Shown here: piece after piece, positions 39,201-48,600 of the stretch | Layout of the letters: every line of letters begins with the position of its first letter | Numbering within the stretch: the stretch's first letter is position 1 | Source: Pseudomonas sp. N3-W | Lineage (GTDB): Bacteria; Pseudomonadota; Gammaproteobacteria; Pseudomonadales; Pseudomonadaceae | Direction of reading: 5' to 3' | NCBI RefSeq assembly: GCF_024970185.1 | Contig: NZ_CP103965.1 | Coordinates: 2,910,001 to 2,974,000 of the forward strand | Length of the DNA: 64,000 nucleotides | The notes under the pieces: generated by a model | What the model saw: the letters and a program-made list of their open reading frames with translations, nothing else | Databases searched by the model: none | What the model was told of the DNA's origin: nothing | Translations under genes and position numbers: made by a program

Positions 39201-42200
39201 GCGAGCAGGAAAACGACTATATCCAGTGGCAGCAGAGCCCGTTCTACGTCAACAAGGCGAACAAGGCCTGGCCGCAGGCAGGACGCGACCGCGAGCGAAT
39301 CGGCGCGGTCAGCGCCTTCGGCATGAGCGGCACCAACGCCCATGTGGTGTTGCAAAGCTACAGCCCACAGCACGCCGGCGCGGCGCTGCGCCGGCCTTGT
39401 TACCTGCTGGTGCTATCAGCCAAGACCCGCGATGCCCTGCAGGAAAAAGCCGCACAACTGAACGTCGCGCTGGAGCAGGGCGGCTACCGTGATGAGCAGT
39501 TGCCGTCGATCAGCCATACGTTGCTCGAAGGCCGGCATCACTTCCGTTATCGCCTGGCCCTGGTGACGGCGGACCTGGAGGAAGCACGCTACGGCTTGCA
39601 GCGTTATCTGGCCGGTGAGAAGCGGGCCAACCTGTTTGGCGGTGAAGTCGAGCGTGAATTTGCCCCGCGTAAAACCGTCAGCCGTTATATCGAGCAGTTG
39701 CTGGACGACAGCCTCAAGGCTGGTGAAGACGAGCTACGCGAGTTGTTGTCGGGGCTGGCGGACTGTTATCGCCAAGGCTATGACATTGATGGTGGGCGCC
39801 TGTTTGTGGTGACGCCGCCGCGTGTCTCGCTGCCGGGTTATCCGTTTGCCCGCGAGCGTTATTGGCCAGATGTCCGTCAGCGTTCACAACCGGATGCTGG
39901 GCATGGTGTGGAGCGTTTGCACCCGCTGCTGCATCGCAATGTCTCGACCCTGGCGCGCCAGTGTTTCGTCAGCTGCTTCAGCGGTCGCGAGACGTTTCTG
40001 GCCGATCACCGGATCGGCGATCAGCTGATTTTTCCCGGCGCCGCGTATCTGGAAATGGCCCGTGAGGCAATTGTCCGGGCCAGTGAGTTGCCAGCGCAGC
40101 ACATCACATTGCGCAACATGGTCTGGCTGCGGCCGCTGACGTTTGCCGTTAACGGCGACACTCGCGAGGTCGAGCTGTTCTGCGAGTTGACGCCCAACGC
40201 TGGCGGCAGCCTGTCCTTCAGGATTTACAGCCTTGAGGGTGCAATACAGCAATTGCACGCCCAGGGCGACGCGCTGCTGGCAAGCGTTGCCGCTCCCGCG
40301 CCGCCAGCGCTGGAACTGGCGCAACTGGCAGCTGACTGCAACCTCGGCGAGCGCAGCCATGAGGCGCTGTATCGCGATTTCGAGTCCATGGGCGTGCATT
40401 ACGGCAGCAGCTTCCGGGCTGCCGGGCAGATACAGATTGGCCGCGACCAGGTACTGGGCCAGTTGTCCGGTGCAGCGCTGGATCCGCAAATGGACGGCGT
40501 GCTGCTGCCGCCGGGCATACTCGACAGCGCGCTGCATATCGCCGCTTCGCTGGGCGCCGGGCAACAGGCGGCGGCCGAACCGGCGCTGCCGTTTGCCCTG
40601 GAACGCCTGTGCCTGCATGGCTCGGTCGAACAATCGCTGCGCCTCGGGCCGCTGACGGTGATCGCGACTCGACGCGCAATGCCAGACGGCGTGGCGGTCG
40701 AGAAAGTCGATCTGCAGATCTGCAACCACGCGGGCGAATGCCTGCTGCAACTGGAGGGCTTCAGTTCACGCCGGACCGGCGCTGAACAGCCACCGGCACA
40801 GCTCACGCCGCAGGTCGGCGAAGCCCTTGGCCGCCTGATCCGCACCCCGTTCTGGCAGCCGCTCGACAGTCCCGGTGAAGCGCTGCCAGCTGATGTCCGG
40901 CCGCACCTGTTGCTGTTGGGACTGCCGGATGCGGTGGTGGCCGAGCTGCGTCGACAGTTCGGCGCTCAGCTCAGCGTCTTGCCCGGTGCGCCGGGTGAAA
41001 CCAGTGCCGCGATGTACCAGACGGCGGCGCTGGCGCTGCTCCAGCACTTGCAGCAACGGGACGCCAAGGCGGGCGACTACCTGCAACTGTACGTCGGCCA
41101 AGGCCAGGATGACCTGCGCCTGAGCGCGCTGGATGCGCTGCTGAGTACCGCGATGATCGAAAATTGCGAGTTGAAGGCCCGACTGGTGGCGGTAGACCCT
41201 GACATGGGCGACGCGGCGATGAGTCGCGTGATCGCCGAGCAGAGCCGCTTCCATTGCCGGCAACGGGTGCGGATCTTCGCCAATGGCAGCCTGTATGGCA
41301 GTCAATGGCGCGAGCTGGCCGCAGAATCGGCGTCACACAACGAACCGGGTCCGTTTCACGATGGCGGTGTCTATGCAATCACGGGCGGTGCCGGCGGCCT
41401 CGGTCTGGTCTTCGCTGAACAGATCGCCAGCAGTTGCCGCAACCCGGTGCTGTACCTGGCCGGACGCTCGGTGCCGGCTGCGCCTGCGCAGCAGAAGTTC
41501 GCGCAACTGGAGGCGCTCGGCGCCCGCGTGCTGTACCAGCCACTGGACGTCAGTGACGCCGCGGCGGTCAGGCAGTGGATTGACAGCATTTACGCCGAGC
41601 AGGGCGCCCTGCATGGGGTGATCCACGGCGCCGGGGTGATCCGCGACAGCCTGATCATGCACAAATCCACTAGTGACTTCGAACAGGTGCTGGCGGCGAA
41701 AGTGGCCGGCATCGAGGCGCTGGACCGGGCCATCGGCGAGCGACCGCTGGACTTCCTGGTGTGCTGTTCATCCCAGGCGGCGCTGGGCAACCTGGGGCAG
41801 GCCGACTATGCCTGCGCCAATGCCTGGATGGACGCCTTCATGCACTACCGGCAGAACCTCGCCGCCGATGGCAAACGCAAGGGACGCTCGTTGAGCATCA
41901 ACTGGCCGCTGTGGCGCGACGGCGGCATGCGCCTGGCGCCGGTGATCGAGCAGCAGATGCGCGAGCAGTTCGGCATCGTGCCCATGCCGCTGGAAGAAGG
42001 CCTTGCCAGCTTGCGGCACCTGTTGACGCACTCGGTCAGCGCGCAGGCGTGGGTGGTGTATGGCGAGTCATCGCGGCTGGCGAGCATCGGCCAAACGACG
42101 CCTGCTCAACCTGCGGCAAAAGCAGCGTCGCCTCAGGCACGCGCAACGACGAGCCTCAGCGACAGCGAACTGCGAAAACACATCGAAACCTTTGTCACCC

Positions 42201-45200
42201 GGATCATCGCCAAGGTGACTCAGATCGACGCAGCGAAAATCCATCCCGCAGAGAAATTCGAGGTCTATGGTTTCGATTCGATCATGGCCGTGGGGGTGAC
42301 CAATGAGCTGGAAAAACACCTTGGCTCGCTGCCCAAGACCCTGCTGTTCGAACACGTCAACATTGCCGGCATGGTCGATCATTTTGCGGTCAAATACCGC
42401 GAGCGGTTTGCCGCGATGTTTGGCGGCGATCAGCCGCAGCCGACGCCTGCAGCGGTCGTCCAGGCGCCTGCAAGTGAGCCAGTCGTCAATCGTTTCGCAG
42501 CTGCCACGCCGGCCTCCACTGAGCAGGTCGAAGACAGCGACCTGGCGCAATACGTCGCCGTGATCGGCCTGGGCGGCTATTACCCCGGCGCGGACAACAT
42601 GGACCAGTTGTGGCAAAACCTCGCCAACGGCGTCGATTGCATGAGCGAGTTCCCCGCCGAGCGCTGGGACCACAGCAAGCTCTATTACAAGAACCGTGAC
42701 GTGCTGGGCAAAACCACCTGCATCAACGGCTCGTTCATCAAGGACGTGGACAAGTTCGACTACAGCTATTTCAAGATGCCCAAGGTCTATGCCGATCACA
42801 TGTCGCCCGAAGTCAGGCTGTTCCTGCAGGCGGCGGTGCACACCTTCGAAGACGCCGGTTATTCGCGTGAAACCCTGCAAAGCCGTTATGGCGGCAACGT
42901 CGGCGTGTTGCTGGGCGCCATGACCAACGACTACCACTACTACGGCTTTGAGCACAATTTGTCCGCGGGTTCGATTGCGTCTGGTTCGGGCATGGCGACC
43001 ATCCCGATGACCGTGTCCTATTTCTACGGCCTGACCGGGCCGAGCCTGTTTATCGACACCATGTGCTCGTCGTCCTCGACCTGCATCCATACTGCGTTCC
43101 AGATGCTGCGCCATGACGAGACCAAGATGGTGCTGGCGGGCGGCCTGAACCTGATGTACCACCCGTATACGGCGGTCAATACGTCACAGGGCAACTTCAC
43201 CTCGATCACTTCCGAGTCGGTCAACAGCTATGGGGTGGGCGCCGACGGTACGGTGATCGGCGAGGGCGTCGGGGCGGTGCTGCTCAAACGCCTGGACCGG
43301 GCGATAGCCGATCGCGATCAGATCTACGGCGTGATCAAGGGCTCGGCCATCACCAATGCCGGTGAACGCAACGGTTTCAACGTGCCCAACCCGGACCTGC
43401 AAACCCTGGCCATCCGTCAGGCGATGGAGCAGGCCAAGGTGCACCCGTCGTCGATTTCCTATGTCGAAGGTCATGGTTCGGGTACGCGGCTTGGGGACCC
43501 GATCGAAGTGCTGGGCCTCAATAACGCGTTCAGCCGCGACACCGACGACAAGCAGTTCTGCTACCTCGGCTCGATCAAGTCGAACATCGGCCACCTGTTG
43601 GCCGCATCGGGCGTGGCCGGGCTGACCAAGACCCTGTTGCAACTCAAGCACGGGCAGATTGCGCCGTCGATCCACTCCGGTCTGCTCAATCAGGACATCG
43701 ATTTCGCCGATACGCCGTTCATGGTGCCGCAACAGTTGACGCAATGGCGGCGCCCGGAGCGGGTGATCAACGGCGAAAAACAACAGTTTCCACGGCGTGC
43801 CGGGCTGACTTCGATTGCCGCTGGCGGCATGAACGCGCACATGATCGTCGAGGAATACCCGCAGCCAGTGGACAGCGCCGGGCAGATCGCCGACGAGCGC
43901 CTGGCGTTTGTGTTCTCGGTGCACAAGCTCTCGGTGCTGGTGCAAAACCTGACCCGTTTCAGGGACTGGCTGGCGAGCAGCGAGGCGTCGTTGGCACAGA
44001 TCGCCTACACGCTGCAGGTCGGCAAGAACAACCTGCGCAACCGCTTGGTGATTCGCTGTGACAGCCGACAGGCGCTGCTGGACGCGCTGACCGCCTGTAT
44101 CGACGGGCGATACGGCAACACAACGTTCTACCGCTTCCAGGAAACTGATGCCGCGCAACTACCAGACGCGGCCGGTCCATTAACGCCGCTGCTGAGCCAG
44201 TGGCTCGGCGGCGACAATCATGTCGAGTGGGCCAGCCTGTATGGCCAGCAACCGCAGCGCATCAGCCTGCCGGTCTACGCCTTCGAAAAGAACCGCTGCT
44301 GGTACACCGAGCCAGGCTACGAGTCGGCAATCATCAACCCACTGGCATTCACCCAAAAGCTGCACCCACTGGTGGGCGCAAACTGCTCGACAACCCAACC
44401 GGGTGCGCTGTTTCGTACTGACTTCGTTCCGGCGCAATTGCTCGATTACATTTACCAGGCGCCAGGCGGGCAACGCATCAGTGCCTTCAATTTTGCCGAT
44501 GTCGCGCTGGCGATGCCGGCGCTGGTGTCGCGGTTTGACGGCTGCACGCTGTCGGTGTCCTGCGCGTTCGAACACTTTATCGCCGACTGGGCGACGGTCA
44601 CTGGCCTGGCGTACCGCCTGCTGGACATTGATGAAGGGCAGATGGAACTGGAGTTCGATGTGCGGCGCCAGGGCGAGCAGTCGGTCAACCTGGGGTTTGC
44701 CCTGATCAACCCGTTGACCGGCAACGAACCGGCACTGGCGCAGTCGTTGCTGGACGCGGCCAGTGAGCTGTTGAATGGCCGGTCGGGGCACAGTGGCGCC
44801 GCCGATGTCAGCCAGCGACTGGCGCAGGCCGGTTACGATTTTTCGCCCTATCTCGACAACGAAGGCGAGCGGGTCATCAGCCGCAGCGGCTTGTTACTGG
44901 AAGGCCGGCCACCGGTCAATCGGCACAATCACCACGCCGACAACCTCCAGCTGTCGCCATACCTGGCGACCACCCTCGACAAGGCGTTTTACCTGTTGCT
45001 CGAAGAGTTGGGGCTACCGCAAGGCCGGGTCATCGTGCGCAATATCGAGCAGCTGTGTTGCTACGAGCAGCCCGCTGGCCAGTTCTCGGTGATCCTGACC
45101 CGGATCGGGCTCAACGGTGAGGCGCTGGCGTTCAGCGTGCTGGTGCTGGATGAGCAGGCGCGGATTTGCCTCAAGGCTGATCGGGTCAGCCTGCACCTTG

Positions 45201-45574
45201 GCGAGCAGGAACTGGCCGCTATCCGCCGCGATCACCAGTGGCTGGCAGGGACCGTTGCAGCGGCCGTTCGGCCAATGACTGAGCCGGTGACACAGCCTGT
45301 CAGCGCCCGTCTGCAAAGGCAGGGCAGCGATGGCGAAGCGGCCTTGGGCGGGCGGATTCTCGCGTTTATCCAGCAGGAGTTGCAGCACAAGCTGGGGTTT
45401 GCGCCGCAGGAGATTGGCGAGTCGGCGCAGGTCCATGACCTGGGGCTGGACTCGATCATGGTGGTGCAACTGACGGACAGCGTGAACAAGCGCTTCGGCA
45501 CCAAACTGATGCCAGACCTGTTTTATGAAAAGCAGCAACTGGGCGAGCTGGCGGCAAAGCTGCAAGCCGTCTAG
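33242..45574 (+). CDS. rzxE: Trans-AT polyketide synthase: DH*-ACP / KS-KR-ACP / KS-DH-KR-ACP / KS-B-ACP (branching)
   Basis: 4110 residues from the GTG at 33242, which has GGAGAG 6 bases upstream; an in-frame TTG at 33206 would add 12 unlikely residues. Residues 1-32 are a docking segment. Residues 45-300 are a DH-like double-hotdog fold with His67 kept, the motif proline lost (HQFNRQQILL) and the DxxxQ aspartate changed to Asn223, as in double-bond-shifting DH* domains; ACP Ser355 follows. Next module: KS (Cys599), KR (Tyr1390), ACP (Ser1550). Next: KS (Cys1786), DH (His2256 with Asp in place of the motif Gly, Asp2428), KR (Tyr2856), ACP (Ser3013). Last: KS 3100-3530 (Cys3275, HGSGT, GHLLAASG), a second degenerate double-hotdog domain about 3700-4000, and ACP (Ser4071). 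That KS-B-ACP layout matches the rhizoxin branching module, which adds an acetate unit at the beta carbon to form the delta-lactone. Confidence 0.92.
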   Translation: MDSKIRVLHGKIQRQEISIEQAALEFEKLRAGARQDAAPRLIEAPPASADLIAAAVYRHDEPCLRDHQFNRQQILLGLTYASLALEHGLGQLAEGEALQLKKLTFAAPMALAAGEQLEVAIRAARPGFEAVCRRTPLAPWQVVASGELSAVAVERQHVAPAELMAGMTAVDLASIYQISEQVHIGESYRTLQALYQQVDRRQALSRVALSDARPYGLHPLLINSAFLTIIPLLAAEQLASHYIPLGIKSLTFHRRQAPATGWIRARLVKNSGELVLFDAELYGDDGALIAQFNGCSLKRLRGEHLLDQAEPRTVESAGSSAALEDYLLAQLHAIGARQVGKKQRQRNLMDLGLESMQLVNLAQRIASAALIELEPTVFFEYPSLAELATFLWQEHRAAFSPLLGQQGVATEIAPVAEPVLTTQSRAAQPQTDIAIIGMHGQFGEAGDLDQFWRNIWQDLELIKQVPADHWDIAPWFDADPEAKDKTYSRWGSFIDDVDTFDAGFFNMSRREAQWMDPQVRLLLQSAYSSAENAGVIQRLRGSNTGVFIGSCFNEYIDKISELGLPMDPYIATGSGTIAANRISFWFDFKGPSLMFNSACSSSLVALHAACVALRNGECGMAFVGGSNLLLSSWHYRYFSAIRALSPTGRCHTFDARADGYVPGECVATLLLKPLAQALADGDPIHGVIKGSAALHGGYTPSLTAPSVAGEENVIVQAWQNAGIDPRTLSYIEAHGTGTRLGDPIEINALKRAFARYTEDRGFCHIGSVKANIGHTEGAAGIAGVLKVLQQMKHRKLPALGHFKQQNAHIKLEDSPLLIDTEGRDWPEQDTPRRAGISSFGFSGTNAHAVLEEYREQRPFATHQGQRVLVPLSARNEQRLQEQVLRLLDHLKHHTPDLAALAYTLQTGREAMSARAIFSVDSLEQLQHQLQAWIAGERDGDVAAPVMTGEQALAVADLRQLAALWLVGADDEVNIDWSRLYGAGCHPARISLPGYAFAKERHWLQAPTPTAVADSTLLTYTEQWISVEAPVGGSGIKRLICLLSEPGLRQQLAREIHALSPHTELVFIAAADANGRDEDGHYRVAAHNPQQLQQGLQQALCAHGATRILYLWGMDDRRWISDSSPIVALLKAMAATTTPIDRLLLAGRAGDALERCHLESWIGIERSLGAVMDCPVDVAIDWPQRDADDSGWLRRVWLQLSGQPVGSRVYQDMLSLRPVLTPTLAEPAVEPLVLEQLNTLLITGGLGELGLLLAGELSNQARHRSTGQLHLLLNGRSPLSAAAQARIDALSHERCTVFHVQADCADPIAMTAALAETLPQSGPIDGLIHAAGLKSSGSVFASSTADFNAVLSAKIKATQVLDEVLAAQPLALICHFSSSSALLGDMGACSYAMANRFQQAYARWVQTGRTRRVVAINWPLWRDGGMAVGERESTEFYLKSSGQRMLESAEGLTLLRRIVSSDVEQVLVLAGQPARLQQMVAGINEPVEKTRAETPSAAPARNPAHSRPELKGLSLEQSLLWDLRELASRPLNAERQTLGEDTNLADFGFDSISLAEYAGLVSRHLGLKLTPEVFFSHSTLAKLAAHLLEQHRQVVEACYLRTVTSAPEPAPVATAAITASPGTDAIAIIGISGRFPGARTPDELWQLLAEGRDMVGEIPAERYDWREHYGDPRENPAKTRCIWMGSVPGIDEFDPLFFEISPREAKNLDPRQRLLLQESWNALEDAGIGPRQLAAQRVGMFVGVEEGDFQRLAGEESLTSSHNGILASRLAYFLNLTGPTMAINTACSSALVALHQAASSLRNHECEMAIAAGVNLIFSPDAFIGMTQAGMLSPDGKCFTFDHRANGMVPGEAVCCVLLKPLARAEADGDRIYGVLRASGINYDGKTNGITAPSGVSQQRLLEDVYRRAGIDTQAVDYIVTHGTGTQLGDPVEINALNDAFRGNTAGHCALTSTKTNLGHTFAASGLVSVISLLQALRHETIPASLHCEQENDYIQWQQSPFYVNKANKAWPQAGRDRERIGAVSAFGMSGTNAHVVLQSYSPQHAGAALRRPCYLLVLSAKTRDALQEKAAQLNVALEQGGYRDEQLPSISHTLLEGRHHFRYRLALVTADLEEARYGLQRYLAGEKRANLFGGEVEREFAPRKTVSRYIEQLLDDSLKAGEDELRELLSGLADCYRQGYDIDGGRLFVVTPPRVSLPGYPFARERYWPDVRQRSQPDAGHGVERLHPLLHRNVSTLARQCFVSCFSGRETFLADHRIGDQLIFPGAAYLEMAREAIVRASELPAQHITLRNMVWLRPLTFAVNGDTREVELFCELTPNAGGSLSFRIYSLEGAIQQLHAQGDALLASVAAPAPPALELAQLAADCNLGERSHEALYRDFESMGVHYGSSFRAAGQIQIGRDQVLGQLSGAALDPQMDGVLLPPGILDSALHIAASLGAGQQAAAEPALPFALERLCLHGSVEQSLRLGPLTVIATRRAMPDGVAVEKVDLQICNHAGECLLQLEGFSSRRTGAEQPPAQLTPQVGEALGRLIRTPFWQPLDSPGEALPADVRPHLLLLGLPDAVVAELRRQFGAQLSVLPGAPGETSAAMYQTAALALLQHLQQRDAKAGDYLQLYVGQGQDDLRLSALDALLSTAMIENCELKARLVAVDPDMGDAAMSRVIAEQSRFHCRQRVRIFANGSLYGSQWRELAAESASHNEPGPFHDGGVYAITGGAGGLGLVFAEQIASSCRNPVLYLAGRSVPAAPAQQKFAQLEALGARVLYQPLDVSDAAAVRQWIDSIYAEQGALHGVIHGAGVIRDSLIMHKSTSDFEQVLAAKVAGIEALDRAIGERPLDFLVCCSSQAALGNLGQADYACANAWMDAFMHYRQNLAADGKRKGRSLSINWPLWRDGGMRLAPVIEQQMREQFGIVPMPLEEGLASLRHLLTHSVSAQAWVVYGESSRLASIGQTTPAQPAAKAASPQARATTSLSDSELRKHIETFVTRIIAKVTQIDAAKIHPAEKFEVYGFDSIMAVGVTNELEKHLGSLPKTLLFEHVNIAGMVDHFAVKYRERFAAMFGGDQPQPTPAAVVQAPASEPVVNRFAAATPASTEQVEDSDLAQYVAVIGLGGYYPGADNMDQLWQNLANGVDCMSEFPAERWDHSKLYYKNRDVLGKTTCINGSFIKDVDKFDYSYFKMPKVYADHMSPEVRLFLQAAVHTFEDAGYSRETLQSRYGGNVGVLLGAMTNDYHYYGFEHNLSAGSIASGSGMATIPMTVSYFYGLTGPSLFIDTMCSSSSTCIHTAFQMLRHDETKMVLAGGLNLMYHPYTAVNTSQGNFTSITSESVNSYGVGADGTVIGEGVGAVLLKRLDRAIADRDQIYGVIKGSAITNAGERNGFNVPNPDLQTLAIRQAMEQAKVHPSSISYVEGHGSGTRLGDPIEVLGLNNAFSRDTDDKQFCYLGSIKSNIGHLLAASGVAGLTKTLLQLKHGQIAPSIHSGLLNQDIDFADTPFMVPQQLTQWRRPERVINGEKQQFPRRAGLTSIAAGGMNAHMIVEEYPQPVDSAGQIADERLAFVFSVHKLSVLVQNLTRFRDWLASSEASLAQIAYTLQVGKNNLRNRLVIRCDSRQALLDALTACIDGRYGNTTFYRFQETDAAQLPDAAGPLTPLLSQWLGGDNHVEWASLYGQQPQRISLPVYAFEKNRCWYTEPGYESAIINPLAFTQKLHPLVGANCSTTQPGALFRTDFVPAQLLDYIYQAPGGQRISAFNFADVALAMPALVSRFDGCTLSVSCAFEHFIADWATVTGLAYRLLDIDEGQMELEFDVRRQGEQSVNLGFALINPLTGNEPALAQSLLDAASELLNGRSGHSGAADVSQRLAQAGYDFSPYLDNEGERVISRSGLLLEGRPPVNRHNHHADNLQLSPYLATTLDKAFYLLLEELGLPQGRVIVRNIEQLCCYEQPAGQFSVILTRIGLNGEALAFSVLVLDEQARICLKADRVSLHLGEQELAAIRRDHQWLAGTVAAAVRPMTEPVTQPVSARLQRQGSDGEAALGGRILAFIQQELQHKLGFAPQEIGESAQVHDLGLDSIMVVQLTDSVNKRFGTKLMPDLFYEKQQLGELAAKLQAV
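33374..34141 (+). other. DH*/enoyl-shift domain of RzxE
   Basis: A DH-like domain keeps His67 (codon 33440) but lacks the glycine and proline of HxxxGxxxxP, and has Asn223 (codon 33908, LLINSAF) where active DHs of this cluster have Asp (LLDSALQ or MLDSAVQ). This combination is the published hallmark of alpha,beta to beta,gamma isomerising DH* domains in rhizoxin- and bacillaene-type synthases. The partner KS0 is the last domain of RzxD. Confidence 0.8.
42541..45571 (+). other. Vinylogous branching module KS-B-ACP
   Basis: An intact KS (Cys codon 43064, HGSGT histidine, GHLLAASG) is followed by a hotdog-like B domain at about 44341-45230 that lacks the HxxxGxxxxP and DxxxQ motifs, then an ACP (Ser codon 45452, DLGLDSIMVV). 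No KR or true DH is present. The order equals the KS-B-ACP unit characterised in RhiE, which joins malonyl to an enoyl chain by Michael addition and leads to the delta-lactone. Confidence 0.8.
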
Positions 45575-45654
45575 AAACCATTCAATTGATCTGAAGAGTT
45601 GACCCGGCAGGCCGTGCCGCCGGGTAAACCAGGACGGTAAGGGCATTCAGAACA
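45575..45654 (+). other. rzxE-rzxF gap with a hairpin
   Basis: This 80 bp gap contains an inverted repeat, acccggc (45602-45608) and gccgggt (45619-45625), with a 10-base loop. No T-run follows, so it is not a clear intrinsic terminator. A weak ribosome site (AAGGG, about 11 bases before the ATG at 45655) lies after it. Confidence 0.4.
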
Positions 45655-48600
45655 ATGAACAACACGTCGAACGATGCACATGACATCCGCCTGCCTAATC
45701 AGCGGCCCACTCAGCAACAGCCGACCACGCCGGCGCCACGCACCCGGCGGCAGATCGGTGAAGCACCACAAGGCAATACGCCATTGCCAGCGCCGACTGC
45801 CAGGGTGGCGATTGTCGGCTTTTCCGGGCGTTTTCCGGGCGCCGACAATGCCGAGCAATTCTGGCAACTGCTGATAGAGGAGCGCTCGCAGATCAGCGAG
45901 CTGCCGTATTGGCATCTGCCGGGTATTGCCGAGCGTGCTCACCTGCGCGAGACGTTCAGCTGCCCAGGCGGTTTCATCAACGACCCGACCGCGTTTGACG
46001 CTGACTTTTTCAAGATTTCCGCCCGCGAAGCCGAGGCCATGGACCCACAGCACCGGCTGGTGCTGGAGCAGACCTGGGCGGCTTTCGAAGACGCCGCCAT
46101 CTGCCCGCACACCCTGCGCGGCAGCAATACTTCGGTGTTTATCGGTGTCTCTTCCGCCGACTACAACGGCCTGCTGGCCCGTTCCGAAGCCGGGGCGCAC
46201 GACGCCACGGGCAATGCGCACTCGATCATCGCCAACCGCATCTCCTATCTGTTCGATTTCCACGGCCCCAGCGCGCCCATCGATACCGCTTGCTCCAGTT
46301 CGCTGGTGGCCATCCACAAGGCCGCGCAGTCGATCCTCAATGGCGACTGCACGCTGGCTGTCGCCGGCGGGGTCAATCTGTGTTTTGAACCGATGGTGTT
46401 CGTCGGTGCGCTCAAGGCTGGCATGCTCAGCCCCACTGGGCGCTGCAAGGCCTTTGCCGCCGATGCCGATGGCTATGTGCGCGGTGAAGGCGTGGGGGTG
46501 TTGATCCTCAAGGACTATCAGCAGGCACTGGCCGATGGCGACAACATTGTCGCGACGATTATCGGCTCGGCGGAAAACCATGGCGGCCACGCCAACTCGT
46601 TGACAGCACCCAATCCCCGGGCCCAGGCCGACCTGATCAAACAGGCGTGCCGGGGCATCGACATCAACAGCCTCGGTTACATCGAAGTCCACGGCACCGG
46701 TACACGCCTGGGCGATCCGATCGAGATCAGCGGACTGAAGCAGGCCTTTGCCGAGCTGGGCGCCAACGCCGGGCAGCGCTGTTACCTTGGTTCGGTGAAA
46801 ACCAATATTGGCCACCTCGAATCCGCCGCCGGCATTGCCGGGGTGATCAAGACGTTGCTGGCGCTCAAGCAGGGTTATCTGCCCAAGAGCCTGCACAGCG
46901 AACAGCTCAATCCGTATATCGACCTGGCCGGCAGTCCGTTCGAGGTGTTGCAGGCTGGCCGGCAGTGGCCGCAGTCGTTCGACCGTCAGGGCAACAAGGT
47001 GCCGCGCCGGGCAGGGGTCAGCTCGTTCGGGTTTGGCGGGGCCAACGCCCATGTGGTGCTGGAGGCGGTTGAATCTGTTCCTGCTGTGACGGAACAAGGG
47101 GGCGGCGCAACGATATTTCCGCTGTCGGCCAAAACCCCCGAAGCGCTTCGGTCGCGGGTTGAGCAGTTGATCGATTTTCTGCAACGCCAGCCTCAGGTGG
47201 CGCTGGCGGATCTGGCCGCCAGCCTGCAAATGGGCCGTGAGGCCATGGAATACCGGCTAGTGATCGCGGCGAACAGCCGCGACAGTCTATTGAGCCAACT
47301 GCATGCCAGTGGCCCCGGTGAAGACGGCAAATCTGCCAGCAAGATTGCGCCGGATGAGGTGCTTCGGGCCCTGCAACAACAGGATATCGAGAGCGTGCTG
47401 ACGCTGTGGTGCCGGGGCGCAACCGTGGACTGGCGTCAGCTGTATCAACACGGCCAGCCGCGCCGAATCCCGTTGCCGACTTACCCCTTCAGCCGCGAGC
47501 GGTACTGGATCAGCGAAACGCCTGCGGTCCAGCACAGGGGCGGGGCGTGGCTGCATCCACTGGTGCAGCGCAATACCTCGGACCTGGCAGGACAGCGCTT
47601 CAGCAGCCGGTTCGACGGCAACGAATGGTTTTTCGCTGAACATCGGGTCAACGGTCTGAAGATCCTGCCCGGTGTGGCTTATCTGGAAATGGCCAGGGCG
47701 GCGCTTGAACGGTCGCTGGCCAATGAGCGCGCAGTGGTGCGCCTGAAGAACATTGCCTGGCGCCAGCCGATGCGCCATGACGGCGGTGAGCTGGCCATCG
47801 ACATCGAGCTGGCGGAGCAGGACAACGGCGAGATTCGTTTCGAGATTCGTGACACAACGGCCGACGGCCCGAGTTACTGCGCCGGTGTGGCCGTGGTTGG
47901 GGCCGCCGAGCGTCTGGCGCCGCTGGACCTGCAAGCCATCGCTGCCGCCACGAACGAGCAACGACTGGCGCCAGCGCAGTGCTACGAGATTTTCGGCGAG
48001 ATGGGGCTGGAATACGGCGAACACTTTCGCCGGATCAGCGCGTTGCAGGCGGGCAATGGCCAGGTGTTGGCCAAGCTGGTATTCGCGGACGAAGGCATTG
48101 AGCTCGGCCTGTCGCCCGGCCTGCTCGACTCGGCGTTGCAGGCGGCATTGGGCTTGGCGCTACTGGAGCCGACCCGGTCGCAACAGCAGCGCCAACCATT
48201 GGTGCCGTTTGCGCTGGACTCGGTGATTGTTGGCGAGCTGAACCTGCTCAACCAACCCTGCCATGCGTGGGTGCGCTACAGCGCCAGCCACCAGCCGGGG
48301 CGTATCAATAAGCTGGACGTGGACATTTGCGATGAGCAGGGTCGCATCGCACTGCGCCTGCAAGGTTTTTCGTCGAGAAAACTTGAGCCGGCCGCCACGC
48401 CCATGCTGGCCATGACACCGGTCTGGCGTGACAAAGAACTCGTCAACACGGCTCAGCGAAACTACGCCCGGCAGGTGATGGTGTTGGCCGGTGCTCCATC
48501 CGTTGACATGGACCCACTGGCGGGAGCAAGCGAGCAGATCCATATCGAGCGCTTGCCCGTGGTTGCGGATGACCCCGCTATCGCGCTGCCCTTGCTGGCC

